DNA of 7,347 nt from an uncultured Acetobacteraceae bacterium (GTDB taxonomy: Bacteria; Pseudomonadota; Alphaproteobacteria; Acetobacterales; Acetobacteraceae): positions 1 through 7,347 of the forward strand of contig CALNAL010000265.1 of the NCBI GenBank assembly GCA_937874445.1, read 5' to 3'. Positions 1 to 5,888 of the stretch are shown here, in pieces (the stretch's first letter is position 1; each line of letters begins with the position of its first letter). The notes under the pieces are model-generated. The model worked only from the letters and a program-made list of their open reading frames with translations, did not search any database and was not told where the DNA came from. A program made the position numbers and the translations under genes.

Positions 1-96
1 GGCCATGAACAGGAAACTCCGTCTCTGCACCCGAGCATTCTCCTCGCCACGGCACCGCCGCGAAACTAGAGCAGATCGCGCCCCGGCGGAATCGCC

Positions 97-110
97 GAAT
101 CACGTGAATC
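97..110. promoter_or_regulatory. Imperfect palindrome in the gap beyond cydD, operator-like
   Basis: The sequence GAATCACGTGAATC is a 14-bp dyad with a perfect TCACGTGA core and a single mismatched pair. It lies in the roughly 140-bp non-coding stretch between the cydD stop codon and the left edge of the window. On the minus strand it would sit upstream of whatever gene follows cydD, where a promoter with an operator is plausible. It does not match the FNR consensus (TTGAT-N4-ATCAA). I could not find a convincing -35/-10 pair beside it. Calling it a protein-binding site is inference from symmetry and position only. Confidence 0.25.
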
Positions 111-147
111 CACTCGGAAAAGCAAAGAACTATGCGCCGGCGCCGCG

Positions 148-1845
148 TCAGTCCGCCACCCGCCCGGCGCGCAAGTCAAGCCGTCGCCCGCCGAAGCTGT
201 GGGCGGCCGAGGAATGGCTGGCGAGAATCACCGTCCGCCCCACGGTCAGGCGGCGCAGGCTTTCCAGCACCTCGCCCTCGGTCGCCGGGTCGAGATGCAC
301 GGTGGGCTCGTCGAGCAGCAGCAGCGGGGCATTGCGCAGGAAGGCCCGCGCGATGGCGATGCGCTGCGCCTGCCCGCCGGAAAGCCCGTAGCCGCCCTCG
401 CCCACCAGGGTATCGAGCCCCTGCGGCAGGGCCGCCGCCACCGTATCGAGCCGGGCCAGCCGCGCCGCCTCCTCCACCTCGTGCTCGCTGGCCTCGGGGC
501 GGGCGAAGCGGATGTTGTCGCGGATGGTGCCGGCAAACAGCGTGGGATTCTGGCCGACCCAGGCGGTCAGCCGCGCCAGGGCCTGGGGCACCAGGGAGGC
601 GATGTCGGCGCCGTTGAGGGTCACCCGCCCCGAGGTGGGATGCACGAAGCCGAGCAGCAGATCGATCACGCTCGACTTTCCCGCCCCCGAGGGACCGGCG
701 AGGATCAGCGTCTCGCCGGCCGGCACGCGGAAGCTCACCCCGTCGAGCGCCGGCGGCCGGGCCGGGTCCCACACCAGGCGCACATCCTCGAAGGCCACCG
801 AGACGCCCTGAGCCTCGACGGTGCGCACCGGCAGCTCCGGCGGCGGGGGCGGCAGAGGCGGCAGCGACTCGAGCGCGCCGGCGGTGGCGGCGGCGTTGAA
901 GCGGTCCTGATAGACGGCGGCGAAATTGCGCAGCGGCGCAAAGAACTCGGCCACCAGCAGCAGCACGAACAGCGCCCGCCCGGGGTCGGCGAGCGCGCCC
1001 GCCGTGGCCTGTTCGCCATAGCGCAGGGCGATCAGGATCAGCGCCAGCGCCATCGCCAGGTCGAGCGCCACCGAGGAGAGGAAGGCCACCCGCAGCACCT
1101 TCAGCGTGCGCCGGCGCAGCTCGTCGGCGGCCACGCCGAGCGCCACCGCCTCGTCCTCGGCGCGGCCGTGCATGATCAGGGTGGCGATGCCGCGCACCCG
1201 GTCGAGAAAGCGCGCCTGCAGACGGGTCAGCGCGAGAAACTGGCGGCGCGCCGCGCGGGCGGCGCCGATGCCGGCCAGCGCCTGGGCCAGCGGCACGATC
1301 AGCCCCGCCCCGCCGAGGATCAGCCCGGCCATCGGATCGACCGCCAGCACCACGACGAACACCAGCAGAGGCGCCGCCACGGCCAGCATGGCCGCCGGCA
1401 GCCAGCGCGAGAACAGCCCGTCCACCGCCTCGACGCGGTCCACGGCGATGGCGGCGAGTTCGGCGGAATGGCGGTTGTGCAGCAGGGCCGGGCCGGCCTC
1501 GAGAATGCGTTCCATGGCGGTGCTGCGCAGGCGGCGACGGGCGCCGGCGCCGGTCTCGAAGGCGGCGCGGTCGGCGAGCACGCCGCAGGCGGCACGGACC
1601 AGGGCAAGCAGGCCGAAGCCGGCCAGTGCCGAGGCCAGTCCGGCGAATCCGGTGGCGACCAGCGCCGAACGCAGCGCCAGCCCGGCGCACCAGGCCTGGG
1701 CGACGGCGGCGGCGGTGCCGGCGAGTCCCAACCCCGCCGCCAGCAGCACGCCCGGCCGCGCCGCGCGCTGCTGGGCCCGCATCCAGCCCCGCGCGGCGCC
1801 ATCCGGCGTGTTCGGGGGCGGTTCGCTGTTCTCCCACTCGCTCAT
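148..1845 (-). CDS. cydD: Thiol reductant ABC exporter subunit CydD
   Basis: Encodes 565 residues, close to the usual CydD length of 560-590. In known systems CydD pairs with CydC in the inner membrane to export cysteine and glutathione, which is required for assembly of cytochrome bd oxidase. The N-terminal half (about residues 25-320) is a hydrophobic ABC-type transmembrane domain. It contains CydD-like stretches, including VDRVEAVDGLFSRWLPAAML and the segment QARFLDRVRGIATLIMHGRA followed by RVAFLSSVALDLAMALALIL. The C-terminal half is a complete ATPase domain: Walker A GPSGAGKSS (Lys390), a VGQNPTLFAGTI Q-loop region, signature LSGGQ (488-492), Walker B LLLLDE (catalytic Glu513) and H-loop His544. 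The ATG start at 1845 has no strong Shine-Dalgarno sequence; an in-frame Met at residue 23 is the alternative. It is transcribed divergently from the MFS gene. CydC normally follows or overlaps cydD, but here non-coding DNA follows the stop codon. A homodimeric exporter is possible but less likely, because the CydD-specific motifs are clear. Confidence 0.93.
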   Translation of the reverse strand: MSEWENSEPPPNTPDGAARGWMRAQQRAARPGVLLAAGLGLAGTAAAVAQAWCAGLALRSALVATGFAGLASALAGFGLLALVRAACGVLADRAAFETGAGARRRLRSTAMERILEAGPALLHNRHSAELAAIAVDRVEAVDGLFSRWLPAAMLAVAAPLLVFVVVLAVDPMAGLILGGAGLIVPLAQALAGIGAARAARRQFLALTRLQARFLDRVRGIATLIMHGRAEDEAVALGVAADELRRRTLKVLRVAFLSSVALDLAMALALILIALRYGEQATAGALADPGRALFVLLLVAEFFAPLRNFAAVYQDRFNAAATAGALESLPPLPPPPPELPVRTVEAQGVSVAFEDVRLVWDPARPPALDGVSFRVPAGETLILAGPSGAGKSSVIDLLLGFVHPTSGRVTLNGADIASLVPQALARLTAWVGQNPTLFAGTIRDNIRFARPEASEHEVEEAARLARLDTVAAALPQGLDTLVGEGGYGLSGGQAQRIAIARAFLRNAPLLLLDEPTVHLDPATEGEVLESLRRLTVGRTVILASHSSAAHSFGGRRLDLRAGRVAD

Positions 1846-1934
1846 GGCGGACGGTTTAGCAGAGGGCGCGACAATTGACAGGCCTGCCCCGGTGCAGAAC
1901 TCTGCCGCGCCTACGCTGGAGACGCCTCCCCGTC
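1846..1934. promoter_or_regulatory. Divergent intergenic region between cydD and the MFS transporter
   Basis: These 89 bases must carry the 5' signals of both flanking genes. A perfect -35-like TTGACA lies at 1875-1880 on the plus strand, but the hexamer 17 bases further on (AACTCT, 1898-1903) is a poor -10, so the promoter is only tentative. A Shine-Dalgarno-like GGAGA (1918-1922) lies 12 bases before the MFS start codon. Its GGAG (1918-1921) can pair with CTCC (1926-1929) in a 4-bp stem, which could partly mask it. On the minus strand I see no convincing promoter or ribosome-binding site for cydD; the stretch just before its ATG is CTAAACCGTCCGCC. Confidence 0.35.
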
Positions 1935-3152
1935 ATGTCTGCCCCCCCTGTCCGCTCCGCTGCCGCTCTGACGATCGGCGCGATTCTGCTTGTCGCCTTC
2001 AATCTCCGTCCCTCGCTTTCCTCGATCGGGCCGGTGCTCGACGAAGCCATCGCGGCGCTCGCCCTCTCGCCGGCGCAATCGGCGATTCTTACCACCCTGC
2101 CGGTGATGTGCCTGGGGCTCTGCGCGCCGCTGGGCTCGGCGGGGGCGCGCCGCTTCGGGCTGGAACGCACGGCGCTGGCGGCCCTGGCGGCGATGACCCT
2201 GGGCATGGCGGTGCGCGGGGTCGCCACCTATCCCGCGGTGCTGGGCGGCTCGCTGCTGGCGGCGGCGGGGGTGGCCATCGGCAACGTGCTGATGCCGAGC
2301 CTGATCAAGCGCGACTTCGCCACCCGTCTCGCCCTGGTGACGGCGCTCTATTCGAGCATGGCCAGCATCGGCACGGCCGCCGGCGCCGGCTGGACGGCGC
2401 CGATGCGTCACGCCTTCGAGGCGCTCGGCTGCGCCCATGCCTGGGCGCTGGCCCTGGCGGGCTGGGGCGCGCCGGCGGGGCTGGCGCTGGTGCTCTCGGC
2501 GCTGGTCTGGCGCGGGCGTATCGGCCGGGGCGCCACCGTGCCGGGCGGGCGCATGCGCCGGGTGCGCGGCCTGTGGCGCGACCCGCTGGCCTGGCAGGTG
2601 ACCTTCTACATGGGCCTGCAATCCTCGCTGGGCTACGCGATGATGGGCTGGTTGCCGCCGATGCTGCGCTGGCGCGGCGACGACGCGCTGACCGCCGGCT
2701 GGGTGGTCTCGCTCTCGGTGATCTTCCAGATCACCGCCTCGCTGCCGGCGCCGCTGCTCTCGGCGCGGCTGCGCACCCAGAGCGGGCCGGCGGTGGGGTC
2801 GGTGCTGCTCGCCGCCCTGGCCTATCTCGGGCTGATCTGGGCACCGCTTTCCTGGCAGTGGGGGCTGGCGGTGGCGATGGGCGTGGGCATGGGCGGCTCG
2901 TGGGCGATGGCGCTGATGATCATCCTCCAGCGCGCCCCCGACGGGCACTCGGCGGCGGCACTTTCGGCGATGTCGCAGACGGTGGGCTATCTGCTGGCCG
3001 CACTGGCGCCGCTGGGGATGGGCCTGCTGCATGCCGCCACCGGCGGATGGAACGCGGCGGCCGGGCTGGTGATCGTGCTGGGCGGAGGCGCGGCGGTGGC
3101 GGGTCTGCTGGCCGGCCGGGCGCGGCTGGTCCAGGTGCAGATGGCGGACTGA
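1935..3152 (+). CDS. MFS transporter of the CynX/NimT family
   Basis: Encodes 405 residues, the usual size for a 12-helix major facilitator. The N-terminus carries the family's characteristic segment VAFNLRPSLSSIGPVLDE in helix 1. Further CynX/NimT-like stretches follow: GNVLMPSLIKRDFATR after helix 4, WQVTFYMGLQSSLGYAMMGW at helix 7 with LPPML and an AGWVVSLSVIFQI segment after it, and AALSAMSQTVGYLLAALAP near helix 11. Hydrophobic helices fill almost the whole chain, with a basic central loop (RGRIGRGATVPGGRMRRVRG) between helices 6 and 7. Characterised relatives move cyanate (CynX) or export 2-nitroimidazole (NimT). No cyanase or other diagnostic enzyme is nearby, so the substrate is unknown. 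I chose the ATG at 1935 because the protein then begins directly before helix 1. An in-frame TTG at 1875 would add 20 Arg-rich residues that look like non-coding DNA. A 76-bp gap without an obvious terminator separates it from the next gene, so co-transcription is possible. Confidence 0.88.
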   Translation: MSAPPVRSAAALTIGAILLVAFNLRPSLSSIGPVLDEAIAALALSPAQSAILTTLPVMCLGLCAPLGSAGARRFGLERTALAALAAMTLGMAVRGVATYPAVLGGSLLAAAGVAIGNVLMPSLIKRDFATRLALVTALYSSMASIGTAAGAGWTAPMRHAFEALGCAHAWALALAGWGAPAGLALVLSALVWRGRIGRGATVPGGRMRRVRGLWRDPLAWQVTFYMGLQSSLGYAMMGWLPPMLRWRGDDALTAGWVVSLSVIFQITASLPAPLLSARLRTQSGPAVGSVLLAALAYLGLIWAPLSWQWGLAVAMGVGMGGSWAMALMIILQRAPDGHSAAALSAMSQTVGYLLAALAPLGMGLLHAATGGWNAAAGLVIVLGGGAAVAGLLAGRARLVQVQMAD

Positions 3153-3228
3153 TTTCCCGGTCCGGCGGCCTCCCCCGGGTGCGGCCTCCCTTTGGGGAAG
3201 ACGCGGCATCGGTGTTAGGATGGTCCGC

Positions 3229-3846
3229 ATGCTCCTCCCCCGACGCCGCCTCCTGCCGCTCGCGCTCGCTCCGCTGCTCGCCCCCGCCCCGACACCGGCC
3301 AGGGCGGCCGACGATCTCGGCGCCGAGACTCCGGGCGTGTCCCTCGGCGGACTGCAGGTGCCGGCCAGCCGGGCCCGGCTGCTCTCCACGGGGACGATGA
3401 ACGGCACCGAGGTGAGCCTGGTGACCTTCGCCGCCGAGCCGCCGCACGGCGCGCTCGACCTGTTGGTCCTCGGCGCCAACGGCTGGGTGCTGGCGCTGGA
3501 GCCGCTATCCTGGTCCAGCGTCGAATCCGGCCCGGGCGGCGAGCGTCTGTACACCCGCCCCTCCCTGGTCTCCGACCATCTCCACCTGCGGCTGGAGCGC
3601 TCCGCCACCGTGCCTCTCCCCGGCGGCGGGGGCACACGCTTCCGTCACGAATCCTGGACCGACTATCTCCTCTGGAGCGGCGGCGGCCTGCTGCGCGACG
3701 CCCCGGTGCGCTCCCCTCTGCCCGGCACCTGCCAAGCCGCGCTGGCCCGCACCCGCCTGGCCCTGCGCCGGATGATCTCGGTGGGTCTGCATGGGGTTCC
3801 CGCGGCCCTGCTGGAGGCCTGCCCGCTGCCCGCGCTCTCCGGTTGA
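3229..3846 (+). CDS. Exported protein of unknown function, Tat-like signal peptide
   Basis: Encodes 205 residues that I do not recognise. The N-terminus is a signal peptide: a basic PRRRLL segment (residues 4-9), a hydrophobic Leu/Ala/Pro stretch, and a likely cleavage after ARA (residue 26). The arginines followed by LL resemble a twin-arginine motif loosely, but the hydrophobic core would also suit Sec. The mature part of about 180 residues is soluble-looking, rich in Leu, Gly, Pro and Arg, and has two cysteines (Cys168 and Cys198) near the C-terminus that could form a disulfide in the periplasm. No lipobox is present. I prefer the ATG at 3229 to the one at 3220: AGGA (3217-3220) lies 8 bases before 3229 but overlaps the earlier ATG, and the later start gives a compact signal peptide. 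Base composition and codon use match the neighbours, which supports a real gene. A partner role with the upstream transporter is only guesswork. Confidence 0.75.
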   Translation: MLLPRRRLLPLALAPLLAPAPTPARAADDLGAETPGVSLGGLQVPASRARLLSTGTMNGTEVSLVTFAAEPPHGALDLLVLGANGWVLALEPLSWSSVESGPGGERLYTRPSLVSDHLHLRLERSATVPLPGGGGTRFRHESWTDYLLWSGGGLLRDAPVRSPLPGTCQAALARTRLALRRMISVGLHGVPAALLEACPLPALSG

Positions 3847-3965
3847 GGCCAGCCCCCTTTCCGCGCCCTCCTTCCGCATGGCCCCCCTTCCTGCCAGCTC
3901 TCTCATGTTGGGACTGGCGCAAGAGCGTCGGGTGGAAGATGGTAGGCGGACAAGGCCAGTGCGAG

Positions 3966-4015
3966 CCTCTCCCGCCGGACGTCCCGCTGCGAGGCGCGTC
4001 CTGGCGTGGGAGAGG
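3966..4015 (+). promoter_or_regulatory. Long bulged hairpin in the leader of the aldolase gene
   Basis: CCTCTCCC (3966-3973) pairs with GGGAGAGG (4008-4015), GCC (3974-3976) with GGC (4003-4005), and GGACG (3977-3981) with CGTCC (3997-4001). Only GT and T bulges, both on the right arm, interrupt a 16-bp stem. An inner CGC (3985-3987) can also pair with GCG (3994-3996). The hairpin ends 21 bases before the aldolase Shine-Dalgarno sequence. No T-run follows, so it does not look like an intrinsic terminator for the gene upstream. A structured mRNA leader is the simplest reading; its function is unknown. The rest of the 3847-4046 gap shows C-rich runs and no clear promoter. Confidence 0.5.
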
Positions 4016-4046
4016 TCGGGCGGCGCGGGGAACGACGGAGGACGGC

Positions 4047-5120
4047 ATGACGGAGGTTCTTCACCTGACCACGCTCGGCAAGCGCTGGGGCCTGCGCCGG
4101 CTGGCCGACGCACGGGGACACTTCCGCATCCTGGCCATCGACCAGCGCCGGCCGGTGATCCAGCTGATCGCCCGCGGCCGGGGCTGTGCTCCCGAGGCGG
4201 TGGGCTACGCCGACATCGCCGCGGTCAAGCGGCTGCTGGCCGAGGAGCTGGCCCCCTACGCCACCGCCATGCTGGCCGACCCGAACTTCAGCTATCCCTC
4301 CGTCGTGGACCTGCTCTCGCCCCGCTCGGGGCTGCTGGTCACCCTGGAGGACCACCGTTTCGAGGACACTCCCGCCGGCCGCAAGAGCCGCACGGTGGAA
4401 GGCTGGAGCGTGGACCGCATCAAGCGCATCGGCGCCGACGGGGTGAAGGTGCGGCTGTGGTACCGCCCCGATGCGGGCGCGGAGGTGCGTGCCCACCAGC
4501 AGGCCTTCGTCCGCGGCGTCGGGCGCGACTGCGCCGCCTGCGACATCCCCTTCGTGCTGGAACTGCAGCTCTACCCGCTGGCCCCAGCGGCCAACCCCGC
4601 CGCCGATCCCGCGGCCGAGCCCACCCGCCACGCCGAACTGGTGCTGGAAAGCGTGCGCGAGTTCGCCCAGCCGGACTACCGGGTGGACCTGCTGAAGCTG
4701 GAAAGCCCGCTGCCGATCGCCGAATTCCCCGGCGAGGACGACCCCACCGGCGTGGCCTACCTCCAGGCCACCTTCGATTCGCTCAGCCAGGCCACCGGCG
4801 GGCTGCCCTGGGTGCTGCTCTCGGCCGGGGCGGCGCAGCTGCCGTTCCGCAACGCGCTACGCCGTGCCTACCGCGCCGGGGCCAGCGGCTTCCTGGTGGG
4901 CCGGGCGATCTGGCAGGCGGCGATGGAGGCCTTCCCCGACATCGAGGCCTGCCGCAAGGGCCTGCGCAGCTCGGCGGTGTCCTACATGCGCGAGCTGGCA
5001 GTGCGCACCAACACCGAGGCGCACGACTGGGCCGCCGACTATGCGGACCTGCGGGGGATCGACCGCGAGGGCACCTTCACCGACGCGGTCCCGCCGCTGG
5101 GCACCCCCCGCCCCGACTGA
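4047..5120 (+). CDS. lacD: LacD-type class I aldolase (tagatose 1,6-bisphosphate aldolase family)
   Basis: Encodes 357 residues, about 30 longer than Gram-positive LacD. The family cleaves tagatose 1,6-bisphosphate to dihydroxyacetone phosphate and glyceraldehyde 3-phosphate through a lysine Schiff base, in the cytoplasm. Landmarks appear in the expected order of a TIM barrel: ILAIDQR (Asp32), LVTLEDHRFED, WSVDRIKRIGADGVKVRLWY (Lys134), FVLELQLYP (Glu172), VDLLKLESP (Lys217, the expected Schiff-base lysine), WVLLSAGA, and GFLVGRAIWQAAM near the C-terminus. Lys134, Glu172 and Lys217 line up with the catalytic Lys, Glu and Lys of LacD as I remember them. The start is set by GGAGG (4037-4041) five bases before the ATG; longer in-frame extensions upstream are Arg/Pro-rich and unlikely. 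No tagatose, lactose or sulfoquinovose genes flank it. The true substrate may therefore be a related ketose phosphate, such as the sulfofructose phosphate used by SqiA/YihT relatives, and the symbol is a family label. A structured leader precedes it. Confidence 0.87.
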   Translation: MTEVLHLTTLGKRWGLRRLADARGHFRILAIDQRRPVIQLIARGRGCAPEAVGYADIAAVKRLLAEELAPYATAMLADPNFSYPSVVDLLSPRSGLLVTLEDHRFEDTPAGRKSRTVEGWSVDRIKRIGADGVKVRLWYRPDAGAEVRAHQQAFVRGVGRDCAACDIPFVLELQLYPLAPAANPAADPAAEPTRHAELVLESVREFAQPDYRVDLLKLESPLPIAEFPGEDDPTGVAYLQATFDSLSQATGGLPWVLLSAGAAQLPFRNALRRAYRAGASGFLVGRAIWQAAMEAFPDIEACRKGLRSSAVSYMRELAVRTNTEAHDWAADYADLRGIDREGTFTDAVPPLGTPRPD

Positions 5121-5216
5121 CCGCCCGCGCGCAGTCTGCACGCCAGATCCGTTGCCACGCGCGCCCCCTTTCGTTGGGGGAGAAGCGGTGCGCGGTCATC
5201 CGGACGTCTTATTTTT
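5118..5216 (+). terminator. Structured GC-rich tail of the aldolase gene, possible terminator
   Basis: Beginning at the stop codon, TGACC (5118-5122) and GCGCA (5129-5133) can pair with the continuous TGCGC-GGTCA at 5189-5198, leaving a 6-base bulge on the left arm. Inside that closing helix lies a second hairpin, CCCCC (5164-5168) with GGGGG (5176-5180), loop TTTCGTT. A T-rich run (TTATTTTT, 5209-5216) follows ten bases after the outer arm. That spacing is too long for a canonical intrinsic terminator, so this is a tentative call: a termination or RNA-stability structure at the end of the aldolase transcript. Confidence 0.35.
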
Positions 5217-5334
5217 CGAGACGAGTCGAAAATATTATCCGTTTTTCGGTTGCGTGGACATTTGCGCAAAATTTTATTGCGTTTTGTATAAAATTCTCGC
5301 ATTCGACTCAGATGTTAGGTATTCATTAACAATT
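5209..5334 (+). promoter_or_regulatory. AT-rich promoter/leader region of the small exported protein gene
   Basis: By my count 43 of 132 bases are G or C between 5209 and 5340, about 33%, in a window that is otherwise near 70%. The region contains a 7-bp inverted repeat (TTTTCGA 5213-5219 and TCGAAAA 5226-5232, loop GACGAG). It also has a perfect 10-bp palindrome TTTGCGCAAA (5261-5270), which overlaps AAAATTTT (5268-5275), and three copies of TTGCG (5250, 5262, 5277). A good -10 candidate TATAAA lies at 5287-5292, with TTGCGC (5262-5267) as a -35 at a long 19-base spacing, so the palindrome would cover the -35 element. TATTAT (5233-5238) is a second -10-like hexamer. No clear Shine-Dalgarno sequence precedes the ATG at 5335. 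Promoter plus operator is inference from composition, position and symmetry. Confidence 0.5.
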
Positions 5335-5661
5335 ATGAAAGCGTTCCTTCTCACTCTGGTCGTGGCCTTTGGCGTCTTCGCCGGCTACCCGTTGCTGGCA
5401 GAACGCACCGACTCGCACTGCGCCGCTCTGGCCCTGCGCTACCGCGCCATCGCCGCCCACCCGTCCCGGGCCCCGACGTCCGTCGCCACGGGGCTTCCCA
5501 GTGTCGTCCTGGCCGACACCTCCTCCACCTGGGCGGCCGAATATCTGCTGCGCCGCTATCTGGCCGCCCTGCCCGCGCCGGTGACGTGCAACATCGCCTA
5601 CTGGGAAAGCGTCGCGCATCCCAGTCCGCAGCCCCCCGCGGTCCGCAGCGTCCAGCGCTGA
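5335..5661 (+). CDS. Small secreted or membrane-anchored protein with one cysteine pair, unknown function
   Basis: Encodes 108 residues that I cannot assign. Residues 3-22 form a hydrophobic segment (AFLLTLVVAFGVFAGYPLLA) after Met-Lys, either a signal peptide cleaved near Ala22 or an N-terminal membrane anchor. The exported part has just two cysteines, Cys29 (TDSHC) and Cys85 (VTCNIAYW), far apart and suited to an intramolecular disulfide. A helical-looking stretch (AALALRYRAIAAH) follows the first cysteine, and a second (WAAEYLLRRYLAAL) lies before the second. The C-terminus is Pro/Ser-rich. GC-rich third codon positions and a protein-like amino-acid profile support a real gene despite its size. 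The ATG at 5335 is chosen because translation upstream in frame runs through non-coding AT-rich DNA. It has its own promoter-like region and is closed by an intrinsic terminator, so it is probably transcribed alone. Confidence 0.7.
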   Translation: MKAFLLTLVVAFGVFAGYPLLAERTDSHCAALALRYRAIAAHPSRAPTSVATGLPSVVLADTSSTWAAEYLLRRYLAALPAPVTCNIAYWESVAHPSPQPPAVRSVQR

Positions 5662-5718
5662 ACGTGCCCCCCTTTGCCCGCGGCCCTGTCGTCTTTGCCG
5701 CGGAAGGGACACGTTTTT
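5662..5718 (+). terminator. Intrinsic (Rho-independent) terminator after the small exported protein gene
   Basis: The structure begins on the first base after the stop codon. CCGCGGC (5678-5684) pairs perfectly with GCCGCGG (5697-5703) around a 12-base loop. Below a small bulge, CCTTT (5671-5675) pairs with AAGGG (5704-5708), one pair being G-U. At the base ACGTG (5662-5666) pairs with CACGT (5710-5714). A run of five T (5714-5718) follows at once. This GC-rich stem plus T-run is the classic arrangement and ends transcription of the upstream gene, isolating it from the Hint-protein gene. Confidence 0.75.
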
Positions 5719-5768
5719 CTCCTGCCGGGCAGAAACCGCGTGCCCTCCGGCGCCGTTCTTGCCAGACC

Positions 5769-5809
5769 CGCCAATTGGCGCCATTTTGTTGTGAATACGG
5801 TTCGTAATC
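5769..5809. promoter_or_regulatory. Two dyad elements in the upstream region of the Hint-protein gene
   Basis: CGCCAATTGGCG (5769-5780) is a perfect 12-bp palindrome. Thirteen bases on, GAATACG-GTT-CGTAATC (5793-5809) is a 17-bp dyad with a single mismatched pair. Both sit in a locally AT-richer stretch (about 5773-5824), 80-120 bases before the start codon of the next gene, where a promoter is expected after the preceding terminator. CGTAAT (5803-5808) matches four of six -10 positions, but I found no well-spaced -35, so no promoter is assigned. Binding by a dimeric regulator is inferred from symmetry only. Confidence 0.35.
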
Positions 5810-5856
5810 CCAATCGCATTTTTCAGCGGCATCCGGGTTGCCTCGACATTCGCGGC

Positions 5857-5875
5857 GCCCCGTCCGGCAAGGGGC
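5857..5875 (+). promoter_or_regulatory. Small hairpin just upstream of the Hint-protein ribosome-binding site
   Basis: GCCCC (5857-5861) pairs with GGGGC (5871-5875) around a nine-base loop. The hairpin ends five bases before the Shine-Dalgarno AGGA (5881-5884), which itself lies four bases before the ATG at 5889. In an mRNA leader it could influence ribosome access, but a 5-bp GC stem is common by chance in DNA this GC-rich. Confidence 0.25.
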
Positions 5876-5888
5876 ACGGCAGGATACG

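Noticed and set aside
134..143. GCGCCGGCGC palindrome followed on the minus strand by T-rich sequence, as a cydD terminator.
   Set aside because: A 10-base palindrome without a loop gives only about a 3-bp stem once folded, and the T-rich part is interrupted. Not convincing as a terminator.
199..1878. A long open frame (559 codons) antisense to cydD.
   Set aside because: Its translation is rich in Gly, Arg, Gln and His with no domain sense, and it runs opposite a complete, well-conserved CydD. It is a mirror frame produced by high G+C.
1875..1934. A 20-residue N-terminal extension of the MFS protein from a TTG codon.
   Set aside because: The extension is Arg-rich and unlike an MFS N-terminus, TTG is a rare start, and the same bases form a -35-like TTGACA. 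The ATG at 1935 starts the protein just before helix 1.
1911..3635. A long minus-strand open frame opposite the MFS gene and the exported protein gene.
   Set aside because: Low-complexity Arg/Gly/Gln/His translation spanning two unrelated plus-strand genes; typical of GC-rich antisense frames.
3843..4046. Upstream in-frame extension of the aldolase (68 extra residues).
   Set aside because: No family counterpart, Pro/Arg-rich, and it would translate through the leader hairpin; GGAGG at the correct distance marks the ATG at 4047.
5838..5888. Alternative TTG start of the Hint protein, which might supply a signal peptide.
   Set aside because: The 17 extra residues are Arg-rich and not hydrophobic, so no signal peptide is gained; AGGA lies close before the ATG at 5889.
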